From Mycolicibacterium boenickei (GTDB taxonomy: Bacteria > Actinomycetota > Actinomycetes > Mycobacteriales > Mycobacteriaceae): a stretch of DNA of 64,000 nucleotides. The DNA lies in NCBI RefSeq assembly GCF_010731295.1, contig NZ_AP022579.1:4216001-4280000 (forward strand). Reading direction: 5' to 3'. The position numbers were made by a program, and so were the translations under genes. Positions 27,240-38,850 of the stretch are shown piece by piece. Positions within the stretch are counted from its first letter, which is position 1; each line of letters opens with the position of its first letter. A model generated the notes under the pieces. That model saw only the letters and a list, made by a program, of their open reading frames with translations. It was not told the DNA's origin and made no database searches.

Positions 27240-27334
27240 GGACTAGACTCGTTTTGACGGCCAGTTCGTCTAGCGGACGGTGCGACGGACGAAGATTCGA
27301 CGAGATGGCACGGCGGTGCGGAGGGCAGGCACAG

Positions 27335-27829
27335 ATGGCTGAGGTTCGCGTGGTCGGCATTCGGGTGGAACAACCGCAGAACCAACCCGTGTTGCTTTTG
27401 CGGGAATCCAACGGTGACCGTTACCTGCCGATCTGGATCGGGCAGTCGGAGGCCGCCGCGATCGCACTGGAACAGCAGGGTGTCGAACCCACCCGGCCCC
27501 TCACTCACGACCTGATCCGAGATGTCATTGCCGCCCTTGGCCATTCGCTCAAGGAGGTCCGGATCGTCGACCTGCAGGAAGGCACGTTCTACGCCGACCT
27601 GATCTTCGACCGCGACATCAAGGTCTCGGCCAGGCCGTCGGACTCGGTGGCCATCGCGCTGCGCGTCGGTGTCCCGATCTATGTGGAGGAAGCGGTGCTG
27701 GCCGAGGCCGGTCTGCTCATCCCCGACGAGAACGACGAAGAGGCCGCGGGCACCGTCCGTGAGGACGAAGTGGAGAAGTTCAAGGAGTTCCTGGACAGCG
27801 TGTCGCCGGACGACTTCAAGGCGACATGA
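27335..27829 (+). CDS. DUF151 bifunctional nuclease (Rv1829-like)
   Basis: A 164-residue DUF151 protein. The core motif is visible (NGDRYLPIWIGQSEAAAIAL, then LIFDRDIKVSARPSDSVAIAL), with an acidic C-terminal tail. DUF151 members have DNase/RNase activity in plants and bacteria. ATG 27335 is chosen because it gives the conserved MAEVRVVGIRVEQ start; an in-frame opening 27 codons earlier is not typical of the family. It lies between two MerR genes, an order conserved with M. tuberculosis. Confidence 0.88.
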   Translation: MAEVRVVGIRVEQPQNQPVLLLRESNGDRYLPIWIGQSEAAAIALEQQGVEPTRPLTHDLIRDVIAALGHSLKEVRIVDLQEGTFYADLIFDRDIKVSARPSDSVAIALRVGVPIYVEEAVLAEAGLLIPDENDEEAAGTVREDEVEKFKEFLDSVSPDDFKAT

Positions 27830-28084
27830 TCGTCGCGCGCGCCGCTGCTCAGTCGCAGATCACGGGTACGTCTCAAGTGGGTATACCGGTGTCGACACGC
27901 GGCGCGGGAGACAATCGGGCGCGATTTCGGGCGCCATACTTTCTTCGCAGCGGGCAATCAGGGCCCGGCGGGGAGCGTATGCTCGACACATTCGAGCTCG
28001 CAGCAAACCGTCGCGGCAGAGAACGCCGCACTGCAGGACATAGCAGTACGGTGCGGGCGAGTTCGATCGGCGAGAGGATTCACA

Positions 28085-28705
28085 GTGGGTGACACGCCAC
28101 GGCAGGAAGAGCTGGATCTGACCACGCGGAGCGGTGCGGAGCCGCCCGTCAGGCCGACTGGCGAACCCGTCCAGGGTGGCCTGTTCCCTGACGATTCGGT
28201 GCCCGATGAACTGGTCGGTTACCGCGGTCCCAGCGCATGCCAGATCGCCGGTATCACCTACCGGCAGCTCGATTACTGGGCCCGCACCTCCCTGGTGGTT
28301 CCCTCCATCCGGGGCGCGGCCGGATCGGGCAGCCAGCGCCTCTACTCGTTCAAGGACGTCCTGGTCCTCAAGATCGTCAAGCGCCTGCTGGACACCGGCA
28401 TCTCGCTGCACAACATCCGCGTCGCGGTCGACCACCTGCGTCAGCGCGGCGTGCAGGATCTGGCCAACATCACCCTGTTCTCGGACGGCACCACGGTCTA
28501 CGAATGCACCTCGGCCGAGGAGGTCGTCGACCTGCTGCAGGGCGGTCAGGGCGTTTTCGGCATCGCGGTATCCGGCGCCATGCGCGAGCTGACCGGCACC
28601 ATCGCCGACTTCCCGGGCGAGCGGGCCGACGGCGGCGAGTCCATCGCATCACCCGAGGATGAGCTGGCGTCGCGGCGCAAAAGCCGCGACCGCAAGATCG
28701 GCTGA
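28085..28705 (+). CDS. MerR-family regulator (Rv1830-like)
   Basis: A 206-residue MerR-type regulator with an N-terminal disordered tail of about 45 residues, then YRGPSACQIAGITYRQLDYW (helix-turn-helix) and RLLDTGISLHNIRVAVDHL, followed by an acidic C-terminus. Its M. tuberculosis homologue (ResR/McdR) is linked to growth, division and antibiotic resilience. Start is GTG 28085 after GAGAGG. A terminator hairpin follows the stop. The 255 bp upstream contain no gene and presumably its promoter. Confidence 0.9.
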   Translation: MGDTPRQEELDLTTRSGAEPPVRPTGEPVQGGLFPDDSVPDELVGYRGPSACQIAGITYRQLDYWARTSLVVPSIRGAAGSGSQRLYSFKDVLVLKIVKRLLDTGISLHNIRVAVDHLRQRGVQDLANITLFSDGTTVYECTSAEEVVDLLQGGQGVFGIAVSGAMRELTGTIADFPGERADGGESIASPEDELASRRKSRDRKIG

Positions 28706-28730
28706 TTCCCCTTCCCGAACGGACACGTAG

Positions 28731-28760
28731 GTACCCCGCATCCGGCGATGTGGGGTACTT
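28731..28760 (+). terminator. Hairpin terminator between the MerR gene and gcvP leader
   Basis: GTACCCCGCAT (28731-28741) pairs with ATGTGGGGTAC (28748-28758) around a 6-nt loop, with one G-U pair, followed by TTGGCTGTGTGT. It lies 26 nt after the MerR stop and before the gcvP promoter. Confidence 0.65.
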
Positions 28761-28804
28761 GGCTGTGTGTCCCCGGGAATGCGGGGTTGCCGGTAGAAGC
28801 CCGG

Positions 28805-28810
28805 TAGAAT
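28805..28810 (+). promoter_or_regulatory. -10 element (TAGAAT) of the gcvP transcript
   Basis: TAGAAT is a strong mycobacterial SigA -10 match, about 20 nt before the first glycine aptamer, so the predicted start site is near 28817. No good -35 is visible, as is common in mycobacteria. Confidence 0.55.
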
Positions 28811-28827
28811 GAGCGGCGCATCGCCCT

Positions 28828-29030
28828 CGTGCGGGAGAGTTTCGTGACAGCCAGCCACGGACGCCGAAGGAGCAATACCTCTCCGTCAACCTCTCAGGCA
28901 CCCAGGACCGCGCCAGGCCCCGATGCCTCTGGAAAGTGGTACCCGCTGGGTACCCGCCCATGGGGAAAAGTCCTGTTCCGGGGCTGAATCTCTCAGGCGC
29001 CCGGACCGGGTCGACGACAGAGGGAGAGGG
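28828..29030 (+). ncRNA. Tandem glycine riboswitch
   Basis: Two consecutive glycine aptamers precede gcvP. Aptamer I has GCGGGAGAG at 28831, CGCCGAAGGAGCAA at about 28862 and CTCTCAGGCACC at about 28891, and closes with CCGC at 28908-28911 pairing with GCGG at 28831-28834. Aptamer II opens with CCTCTG (28926-28931), contains CTGAATCTCTCAGGCGCC (from 28984) and closes with CAGAGG (29018-29023). These are the conserved cores of the class. Glycine binding is expected to switch on gcvP expression. The intact tandem fits cooperative or interaction-stabilised sensing. Aptamer II lacks a clear GCCGAAGG element. Confidence 0.92.
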
Positions 29031-29073
29031 ACTGCTACGACGTCTGAGCACGTCTGCGCCTCAGGAGAGTGTC

Positions 29074-31908
<2,835 letters not shown>

Positions 31909-31945
31909 CGCGCCGAACGGCCGCGGCGGTTCACCTGGTGCGTCC

Positions 31946-32006
31946 GCCGTTTCTACCCCAGGGCTGTGCTCGCTCGGTGCGAGCGACCCTGGGGTAGAAA
32001 AGCGGC
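31946..32006. terminator. Long bidirectional hairpin between gcvP and the VWA gene
   Basis: TTTCTACCCCAGGG (31950-31963) pairs perfectly with CCCTGGGGTAGAAA (31987-32000). An inner arm GCTCGC/GCGAGC (31968-31973 with 31979-31984) caps it, and GCCG/CGGC (31946-31949 with 32003-32006) extends it past a 2-nt bulge. Because the stem carries A and T runs at its base, it can terminate both converging transcripts. It is about 61 bp, unusually long for a terminator. Confidence 0.8.
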
Positions 32007-32040
32007 GCGTCAGGGCGCCACGGCGTAGCGCTGAGGCGTG

Positions 32041-34317
32041 TCAGCCCAGCATGGTGTTGACGGCGGTGGTCAGTTCGGGCGAGGTCGAGCTCGAGACATG
32101 CTGGTACGTGCCGCTACTCGCTTGGGCGACGCCTTCCCAGGTGCTGCGGTCCGAGCCGCTGCCGAAATCGATCACGTTGACCGCGATCGGCCGGGCGGGA
32201 TCGAATGCGCCGCGGATGAACTCCTGCAGCCCGGCCCCGTCGAGGCTCTGATCGGTGTGTGGGCCGGTCGTGATGACCAGGATCGAATTGGTCTGGCCTT
32301 CACGATATTTCGACAACGCCTCGTTGTAGAGCATCCGCAGCGTGGTGAACGACACCGCACCGCCTCCCGAAGCGGTCTGTTCGTCCAACGTCGAGGTCAG
32401 TGCATCGGAACGACGCTGACCGGTCACCGGCTCGGCCAACGGCCCGGTCGAGACCTCTGAGCGGCCCTCGGTGCCGTCGAAGGTCCACAGACCGACCGCG
32501 GCAGTGTCCGGCAGCGCCTTGAGCCGGCTGTTGAGCGCGGCCACCACGTTGGCCAATCGGGACTTGCCGCCTTCCTCGGTCGGCATCGACTGGTCGAGCA
32601 TGATGGTCACCGCGGGGCTGCCCGTCGGTGCGGACGTGGCGTTCGCCAGCGTCACGCGCATGGCGTTGTCGCCCACCGACAACGGCGCGGCCAGTTGGCT
32701 GAAGTTGGTGACATCGCTGGACGGCGGTGTCGTCCCCTCGGCCCGGAACCCGGCTTTGGCGAGCTCGGCGAGCTGTTCGGGCTTGCGCAGATAGCGGGCG
32801 AATTCGCTGGCCGCGGTGACCTGTTCCTTCTCCAGCCAGTCGCCGGCCAGCAGGACCGTCGGGTAATCGGCCATCGCGGTCGGACCGGGCGGCACCCAGC
32901 CGGCCAGGGACGACTTGGCGTCGTCCAGCGAGGTACCCCGCTGGAAGATCTGCTGTTCGGTGGTGGCCACCGCATGCACCGGCGCGGTGGCCGGATCGGA
33001 GGCGTTCAGCAGCGCATCGAGAGCGGTTCCCAGCTCGGCGTCATCGAGCTTGGGCTGCCCACGCAACAGGCTGTTGGCAGCGCTCATGCCTGAAGTCGCC
33101 GGCGCGCCGGACGGGGCGGAGGCCGAGGCGACGGCCTCGGCGGCCAGCGAGGCCGCATCGCCGTTGCTGTGGGTCGGCAGGGCGAGTTTGAGGGTGCCCC
33201 AACCAGGTAGCTTGAGCGCGTTCATCGCGGCCGGGCTGCTCTGCAATTGCGGCAGGGTGGCCCAGGTCTGTTGTGCCAGCACGTCTTTGAGTTGCGGACG
33301 GACCGCGAGCAGAACCGGTGTGGTGACCAGGGAACGGCTGTCGCTGACGGTCTTGGCGCCCGCGGTCGCCTCCAGCCGGGCCTCGGCGATGCCGCTGGCC
33401 GGAATCCACAGTGCCGGGCGGTCGCCGAGCTCGCTCGGCCAGGCGTTGGCGAAACCGCCCACCACCCGGTCGGATTCGGCGGACTGCACCCGTACCTTCA
33501 CGCAGCGGTCACCCACCGGGCTGACCGACTCGTTGTATTTGTTGGCCAGTCCCTCGATGTGCGTAGAGATGGTCGGGTCGGCGATCACCGCGACCCCGAG
33601 CTCGCCGTCCACGCAGCGCGCGGCCGCGGCGTCGCTGCGGCCGGCGAGGACGTCACCGAAGAACTTCCACAGGATCATCGCGCCGACCACGGCCACCACG
33701 GTGACCAGGGCGACGATCACGCCGACACTGACCCCGCGGCGCCCGGACTCGACGGCGCGATGGCTGCCGGTCCACTCACCGCCGTCCCAGTCGCCGCGCT
33801 GTCGGCTCGTCGGGGTGGACGGCGGTGGCGGCTCGGAAACCGCACCGAACTGCGCGGTCGGCTGATCGTCGGCGTAATCGTCGGCGCCGTACTCGTCGGA
33901 GTACTGGGTGTCGTACTCCGGCTCGTAGCCATCGGCGTCGTCGGCATACTTGCCGCGGTAACCGTCGATGTACTCGTCGTCGTAACCGTCGTCCTCGACG
34001 TAGTCCGCTTCGTCGTAGTCGGCGTACTCGGAATCGCGATAGTCCGACTCGTAGTCGTCGTCGCCGTCGGCGTACTGGGGCGCACGGTAATCAGGCTCGG
34101 CCCGGTAGCCCCGGTCGTCCCGATAGTCGGGCTCGGGTCGGTACCCGGGCGCGTCCCGGTACCCGCGATCGGCCTGATGCCCGGGCGCGTCGAAATCGTC
34201 GCCGGCGCGCCGTGACTGCTCGCGGCGGGGAGGCTCGTAGTCGTCGGAATACCCGGACTCGCCGACGTGCGGCTCGTCCGGGGCATCCTCAGGGTCGGGA
34301 ATGCTGTGCCTGCCCAT
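32041..34317 (-). CDS. Membrane-anchored substrate-binding/VWA protein (Rv1836c-like)
   Basis: A 758-residue protein. The N-terminal 150 residues are an extreme Asp/Tyr/Arg-rich disordered segment with repeats such as PDYRDDRGYRAEPDYR and a run of DYxxxDY units. Near residues 195-215 a single transmembrane helix follows (VGVIVALVTVVAVVGAMILW). The extracytoplasmic part has a periplasmic-binding-like domain (250-540) and a C-terminal von Willebrand A domain: the MIDAS-like DQSMPTEEGGKSRL near residue 583 and LVITTGPHTDQS near 690. The first MIDAS motif is DxSxx(S/T)-like but degenerate. This matches the Rv1836c layout. Function is unknown; a tethered adhesion or assembly factor would fit. Confidence 0.85.
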   Translation of the reverse strand: MGRHSIPDPEDAPDEPHVGESGYSDDYEPPRREQSRRAGDDFDAPGHQADRGYRDAPGYRPEPDYRDDRGYRAEPDYRAPQYADGDDDYESDYRDSEYADYDEADYVEDDGYDDEYIDGYRGKYADDADGYEPEYDTQYSDEYGADDYADDQPTAQFGAVSEPPPPSTPTSRQRGDWDGGEWTGSHRAVESGRRGVSVGVIVALVTVVAVVGAMILWKFFGDVLAGRSDAAAARCVDGELGVAVIADPTISTHIEGLANKYNESVSPVGDRCVKVRVQSAESDRVVGGFANAWPSELGDRPALWIPASGIAEARLEATAGAKTVSDSRSLVTTPVLLAVRPQLKDVLAQQTWATLPQLQSSPAAMNALKLPGWGTLKLALPTHSNGDAASLAAEAVASASAPSGAPATSGMSAANSLLRGQPKLDDAELGTALDALLNASDPATAPVHAVATTEQQIFQRGTSLDDAKSSLAGWVPPGPTAMADYPTVLLAGDWLEKEQVTAASEFARYLRKPEQLAELAKAGFRAEGTTPPSSDVTNFSQLAAPLSVGDNAMRVTLANATSAPTGSPAVTIMLDQSMPTEEGGKSRLANVVAALNSRLKALPDTAAVGLWTFDGTEGRSEVSTGPLAEPVTGQRRSDALTSTLDEQTASGGGAVSFTTLRMLYNEALSKYREGQTNSILVITTGPHTDQSLDGAGLQEFIRGAFDPARPIAVNVIDFGSGSDRSTWEGVAQASSGTYQHVSSSTSPELTTAVNTMLG

Positions 34318-34372
34318 TCCTAACCCCTGTATGTCTCGCGCCGACTAGTCATCCGGACCCGCCGAAGTCTAA

Positions 34373-36571
34373 TCACTTCCCGGCGATGCTCGCTTTGAAC
34401 TCGCGGCGGCGTCGGTGCAGGATCGGCTCGGTGTAGCCGTTGGGCTGCGCCGCCCCGGACAGGATCAACTCCTGCGCCGCGCCGAACGCGATGCTGTCAT
34501 CCGGGTTGGGGGCCATCGCCAGGTAGTCGGGATCCCCGGCGTTCTGCTCGTCGACGACCGCGGCCATCCGGCGCAGGCTGGCCTTGACGTCCTCCTCGGT
34601 GATGATGCCGTGGCGCAGCCAGTTCGCCAGCAGCTGGCTCGAGATCCGCAGGGTGGCGCGGTCTTCCATCAGCGCCACATTGTGGATGTCGGGCACCTTC
34701 GAGCAGCCGACGCCGGCGTCGATCCAGCGGACCACGTAGCCCAGGATCGACTGGCAGTTGTTGTCCACCTCTTCGTGGATCTCCTCGGGCGACCACGTCA
34801 GTGAGGAGTCCGCCAGCGGGATGGTCAGCAGCTCTTCGATGGTGCTGCGCTTCTTGCCGGCCAGTTCCTTCTGCACCGCCTCGACGTCCACCTGGTGGTA
34901 GTGCATCGCGTGCAGGGTGGCAGCGGTCGGCGACGGCACCCACGCGGTGGTGGCGCCGGCCTTCGGCTGGCCGATCTTCTGCTCGACCATGTCGGCCATC
35001 AGATCGGTCATGGCCCACATGCCCTTGCCGATCTGCGCCTTGCCTGCCAGACCGGTGGCCAGGCCGACGTCGACGTTGTTGTCCTCGTAGGCCTTGATCC
35101 AGGGCTGGCTCTTCATGGCGCCCTTGCGGATCATCGGGCCGGCCTCCATCGAGGTGTGGATCTCGTCGCCCGTGCGATCCAGGAAGCCGGTGTTGATGAA
35201 CACCACGCGGTCGGCCGCGGCCTTGATGCAGGCCTTCAGGTTGACCGTGGTGCGGCGCTCCTCGTCCATGATGCCGACCTTGAGGGTCCCGCCCGGCAGG
35301 CCGAGCACGTCCTCGACGCGGCCGAACAGTTCGCAGGCGAAGGCCACCTCGTCGGGGCCGTGCATCTTGGGCTTGACGATGTACACCGACCCGGTGCGGC
35401 TGTTGGTCAGCTCACCGTTCTCGTCGGTCGACTTCAGCCCGTGCATGGCGATCAGGCCGGTGAACAGCGCGTCCTGGATGCCCTCGGGGATCTCGTTACC
35501 TTCGGCGTCGACGATCGCGTCGTTGGTCATCAGGTGCCCGACGTTGCGCACGAACAGCAGGCTGCGGCCGGGCAGGGTCAGCTCACCCTCGCCGTCCGGG
35601 GTGGTGAAGGTGCGGTCGGGGTTGAGCACGCGGGTGAAGGTCTTGCCGCCCTTGCTGACCTCTTCGGCCAGATCGCCCTTGTTCAGGCCCAGCCAGTTGC
35701 GGTAGCCGAGCACCTTGTCGTCGGCGTCGACGGCGGCCACGGAGTCCTCGAAGTCCATGATCGTGGTGATCGCGGACTCCAGCACGACATCCTTGATGCC
35801 CGCGGCGTCGGTGGAGCCGATCGGGGAGTCGGGGTCGACGAGGATCTCGATGTGCAGGCCGTGGTTCTTGAGCAGGACCGACCACTGCGGCTGGCCCAGC
35901 TCACCGGTGTAGCCGACGAACTGCTCGGGCGTGGCCAGGCCACTCGACAGGTCATCGCCGTAGGTGACCAGCAGCTGGCCGTCGTCGATCTTGAGACCCT
36001 TGGCCTCGGCCCAGGTGCCCGCGGCCAGCGGCACGGCCTCGTCCAGGAAGTTGCGGGCGTAGGCGATGACCTTGTCGCCGCGCACCTGGTTGTAACCCTT
36101 GCCCTTCTCGGCGCCGTCCTCTTCGCTGATCACGTCCGTGCCATACAGCGCGTCGTACAGCGAACCCCAGCGCGCGTTGGCGGCGTTGAGCGCGAAGCGG
36201 GCGTTGAGGATCGGCACCACGAGCTGCGGACCGGCCGTCGAGGTGATCTCGTCGTCCACGCCGGAGGTGGTGATGGTGAAGTCGGCGGGCTCGGGCAGCA
36301 GGTAGCCGATATCGGTGAGGAACTGCTTGTAGGCCTCGGGATCGACGGGCTCCAGCACGTGCGAGCGGTGCCACTTGTCGATCTGCGCCTGCAGATCGTC
36401 GCGACGGGCCAGGAGTTCCTGGTTCTTCGGGGTGAGGTCAGCGACGACCTTGTCCACGCCGGACCAGAAGCTGTCCGGGTCGACGCCGGTGCCCGGCAGT
36501 GCCTCTTTCGTGATGAAGTCGTGCAGCACCTGCGCGACACGCAGGTTTCCGACAGTCACGCGATTGGTCAT
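34373..36571 (-). CDS. glcB: Malate synthase G
   Basis: A 732-residue single-chain malate synthase condensing acetyl-CoA with glyoxylate in the glyoxylate shunt. Visible family segments: the beta-barrel region [19 protein letters not shown] with its acidic pair, [52 protein letters not shown] and the C-terminal [13 protein letters not shown]. Start ATG 36571 follows GGGAGGAAA by 6 nt. A palindrome in its promoter (36626-36639) could be an operator. Overall length is close to the M. tuberculosis protein. Confidence 0.97.
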   Translation of the reverse strand: MTNRVTVGNLRVAQVLHDFITKEALPGTGVDPDSFWSGVDKVVADLTPKNQELLARRDDLQAQIDKWHRSHVLEPVDPEAYKQFLTDIGYLLPEPADFTITTSGVDDEITSTAGPQLVVPILNARFALNAANARWGSLYDALYGTDVISEEDGAEKGKGYNQVRGDKVIAYARNFLDEAVPLAAGTWAEAKGLKIDDGQLLVTYGDDLSSGLATPEQFVGYTGELGQPQWSVLLKNHGLHIEILVDPDSPIGSTDAAGIKDVVLESAITTIMDFEDSVAAVDADDKVLGYRNWLGLNKGDLAEEVSKGGKTFTRVLNPDRTFTTPDGEGELTLPGRSLLFVRNVGHLMTNDAIVDAEGNEIPEGIQDALFTGLIAMHGLKSTDENGELTNSRTGSVYIVKPKMHGPDEVAFACELFGRVEDVLGLPGGTLKVGIMDEERRTTVNLKACIKAAADRVVFINTGFLDRTGDEIHTSMEAGPMIRKGAMKSQPWIKAYEDNNVDVGLATGLAGKAQIGKGMWAMTDLMADMVEQKIGQPKAGATTAWVPSPTAATLHAMHYHQVDVEAVQKELAGKKRSTIEELLTIPLADSSLTWSPEEIHEEVDNNCQSILGYVVRWIDAGVGCSKVPDIHNVALMEDRATLRISSQLLANWLRHGIITEEDVKASLRRMAAVVDEQNAGDPDYLAMAPNPDDSIAFGAAQELILSGAAQPNGYTEPILHRRRREFKASIAGK

Positions 36572-36625
36572 GCGCGTTTCCTCCCTCGGCTCCAGGCACC
36601 GTGCGATGCCTGCCGTTTATCCAGC

Positions 36626-36639
36626 TTACCCATTGGTAA
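36626..36639. promoter_or_regulatory. Palindrome in the glcB promoter region
   Basis: TTACCCATTGGTAA, arms TTACC and GGTAA with a 4-nt centre, lies 55-68 bp upstream of the glcB start. The context suggests an operator for a carbon-source regulator. No known factor was matched. Confidence 0.4.
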
Positions 36640-36649
36640 CGTCGGCCTT

Positions 36650-37576
36650 TCAGCCGTCCAGCCTGCTGAGCAACAGCTCACACCGGTTTGCCAGAGTGAC
36701 CCGCAACGGAGCCGCCCGCTCGGCGATGCGCTGTTGGGCCCTGACGTATTCGGCACGCCCGGCCGGTGTTTCGATGGCGATCGGCTCGAAACCATACTGC
36801 GTCAAGTCGTATGGGCTGGCACACATATCGACCGCCCGCGCGTCGGCCGCCAGATCGAGCGCGTCCATCACCAACTCCGACGGCACCAGCGGCCCGAGTT
36901 TGTAGGCCCACTTGTAGGTGTCCATGGCGGCATGGATGCAACCGGGCTGCTCGGTGTCGATCTGCTGCTCCCGGCTCAGTTGCCGGTCGTTGCGGGGCAC
37001 GGCGTCGTCGGTGAAGAAGCGGAAGGCGTCGAAGTGGGTGCACCGCAACGGCATCGACTCGACGACGGCGTCGGTTCCGGTGGCGCCGAGGCGCAGTGGA
37101 ACCTGGTCGTGGCGTAGCTGGGGAGCCCGGTAGACCATGGCCCATTCATGGAGTCCGAAGCAGTTCATCCGGGGTGTTCGCATCGCGGTCGCACGCATCA
37201 GCCGCGCGACGAATCGGACCGTCTCGGCGCGTGAGCGCAGGTAGTCGTCACCGACCGCGACACCGTGCGGGTGGGGTCCGTAGCCGGTGCGTCGCAGGTA
37301 CTCGTCGGCGCCCTCGCCGGTGAGCACCACCCCGTACCCGGGATGCCATCGACGTAGCTGTCGGGGCCGGAGGCTGTAGTAGGTGAACAGGAAATCCCAC
37401 ACCGGATGGGGCTCACCGGCGTGTTGGCGGCGCAGGTGCGGTGTGAGGAAGTCGTCGGCGCGTCGCCGGTGTGATTCCGCCCGGGCCGCCCAGTCCGGGG
37501 CCGCCAAGACCTCCTCGGTTTCGGCGACACCCGGAAGGGTCAGTCCAGCCGCGCCGGATCCAGCGCGTCCTTCCAT
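36650..37576 (-). CDS. Conserved mycobacterial protein annotated as 3-methyladenine DNA glycosylase
   Basis: A 308-residue protein conserved in actinobacteria and usually labelled 3-methyladenine DNA glycosylase. I see no helix-hairpin-helix, MPG or TAG motif that supports this. Conserved-looking blocks are HPVWDFLFTYYSLRPRQLRRW near residue 55, NCFGLHEWAMVYR near 138, CTHFDAFRFFTDDA near 178 and the Cys/His segment EQQIDTEQPGCIHAAMDTYK near 207, which could hold a metal. Start ATG 37576 follows GGTGGAGGAG. It is transcribed with glcB downstream, 78 bp away. Function unproven. Confidence 0.7.
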   Translation of the reverse strand: MEGRAGSGAAGLTLPGVAETEEVLAAPDWAARAESHRRRADDFLTPHLRRQHAGEPHPVWDFLFTYYSLRPRQLRRWHPGYGVVLTGEGADEYLRRTGYGPHPHGVAVGDDYLRSRAETVRFVARLMRATAMRTPRMNCFGLHEWAMVYRAPQLRHDQVPLRLGATGTDAVVESMPLRCTHFDAFRFFTDDAVPRNDRQLSREQQIDTEQPGCIHAAMDTYKWAYKLGPLVPSELVMDALDLAADARAVDMCASPYDLTQYGFEPIAIETPAGRAEYVRAQQRIAERAAPLRVTLANRCELLLSRLDG

Positions 37577-37639
37577 GTCTCCTCCACCAGGTGGCCCGCT
37601 GCCGCCGTTCGGCTCGAGCCTACCTGGGGAGATGCGGGC

Positions 37640-38713
37640 TCAGTCGTGCGCGCCGGTGGTGACCACCAGTCGGCCCGTGGTCTGCCGGGCCTGCATGCGC
37701 TCCAGTTGGGCCGGCAGGTCCGACCACGCCACCTCGGCACCGATGACCGTCCGGATGGCTCCGGTGCGCAGCATTTCGAGCAGCTTGACGTGGGCGTCCA
37801 GGCCTTCGGACCGTGCGGGCCAGTTGAAACCGAGAGTGCGACGGACCGCGAGCGGGTCGGTGACATAGACCAGGCAGACCCCGCAGACGTCGAAGTTGCC
37901 GTACGCGATGGGACGCGGCGAGAGGTAGTCGCCGTCCTCCAGCGCGATGTCCTCGGCGAACCCGGCCATCAGGTGGCGGCCGTGCAGGCCCATGCAGCGG
38001 AAGGTGTCGGTGGTCACGCTGCCGCCGACCGCGTCGAAGGCGACGTCGACCCCGCGGCCGTAGGTGAGGTCCATGACCTGCTCCACCCAGTCGCCGTTGC
38101 GGTAGTTGATGGCGTGGTCGGCGCCGAGCTGCTTGCAGAATTCGACCTTCTCGTCGCTGCCTGCGGTGGCGATCACGCGGGCACCGAGCGCCTTGCCGAG
38201 TATCAGCGCACCCGATCCGGTCCCACCGGCGGCCGCGTGCACCAGCAGCGTCTCGCCGGGCTTGAGCCGGCCCCGCTCGTACAGCGCGAACCAGCCGAGG
38301 TGGAAGGGGTAGTGCAGCGCGGCGCCGTCGGCGTCACTGATCCAGGCGGGCAGTTCCAGGGCGGTTGCCGCGTCGACGATGGCGTACGACGCGTATCCGC
38401 CGAAGGCCATCGACGGGATACCGACGATGCGCCGGCCCACCAGGTGCTCGGCGCCGAGCCCGGCGCTCTCCACCACGCCGACGGCTTCCATGCCGGGAAT
38501 GAACGGCGGCTGCAGGGGCATGGTGGTGTATCGGCCCTGGATGACGTCGATGTCGTTGAAGTTCAGGCAGAAGGCGCGCACCGCGACCCGGACTTCACCG
38601 GGTCCGGGCGCGCGGACCTCGACGGTTTGGCGTTCGAGGACCTTCGCCGGGTCACCGAGGGCGGTGGCCACCCACGCTTCGGCCGAAATCGGCTTGGCTG
38701 CAACATTATTCAC
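37640..38713 (-). CDS. Zinc-independent MDR-family quinone/enoyl oxidoreductase
   Basis: A 357-residue medium-chain oxidoreductase of the quinone reductase/enoyl reductase branch, using NADPH. Motifs: the N-terminal barrel (GPGEVRVAVRAFCLNFNDIDV), the dinucleotide site VHAAAGGTGSGALILGKALG around residue 160, and VAFDAVGG. Catalytic zinc ligands of true alcohol dehydrogenases are absent. Start is GTG 38713. It is divergent from the TetR gene at 38851 across a palindrome-bearing 137-bp region, so that regulator probably controls it. Substrate unknown; likely an electrophilic enone or quinone. Confidence 0.85.
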   Translation of the reverse strand: MNNVAAKPISAEAWVATALGDPAKVLERQTVEVRAPGPGEVRVAVRAFCLNFNDIDVIQGRYTTMPLQPPFIPGMEAVGVVESAGLGAEHLVGRRIVGIPSMAFGGYASYAIVDAATALELPAWISDADGAALHYPFHLGWFALYERGRLKPGETLLVHAAAGGTGSGALILGKALGARVIATAGSDEKVEFCKQLGADHAINYRNGDWVEQVMDLTYGRGVDVAFDAVGGSVTTDTFRCMGLHGRHLMAGFAEDIALEDGDYLSPRPIAYGNFDVCGVCLVYVTDPLAVRRTLGFNWPARSEGLDAHVKLLEMLRTGAIRTVIGAEVAWSDLPAQLERMQARQTTGRLVVTTGAHD

Positions 38714-38736
38714 TGGTCAAAACCTCCATGGCGCAT

Positions 38737-38761
38737 TTGTCATTACACGATGTAACAACAA
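38737..38761. promoter_or_regulatory. TetR-type operator between oxidoreductase and TetR genes
   Basis: TTACA (38743-38747) and TGTAA (38751-38755) flank a CGA centre; outside these, TTGT (38737-38740) and ACAA (38758-38761) also match, so the 25-bp element is symmetric apart from a 2-bp mismatch in each arm. It lies 24 bp before the oxidoreductase start and about 90 bp before the TetR start. Confidence 0.6.
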
Positions 38762-38850
38762 ATGTGACACCATGGCAATGGTGAGTTCCGGTAGGCGGCC
38801 ATCGTTGTGCCAAACTTCGGCTGATCGGCCCGGCGATGTGAGGAGACAGC

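Noticed and set aside
28936..29073. Extended N-terminus of GcvP through the glycine aptamer
   Set aside because: The GTG at 29074 has a ribosome-binding site and gives the family start; the extra 46 codons match the RNA aptamer instead.
28706..29073. Small protein gene between the MerR gene and gcvP, as annotated (Rv1831) in M. tuberculosis
   Set aside because: The interval is fully explained by a terminator, the gcvP promoter and the tandem glycine riboswitch.
34895..37117. 740-codon open frame on the plus strand
   Set aside because: It is antisense to glcB and the gene upstream of it, with the skewed composition of a shadow frame.
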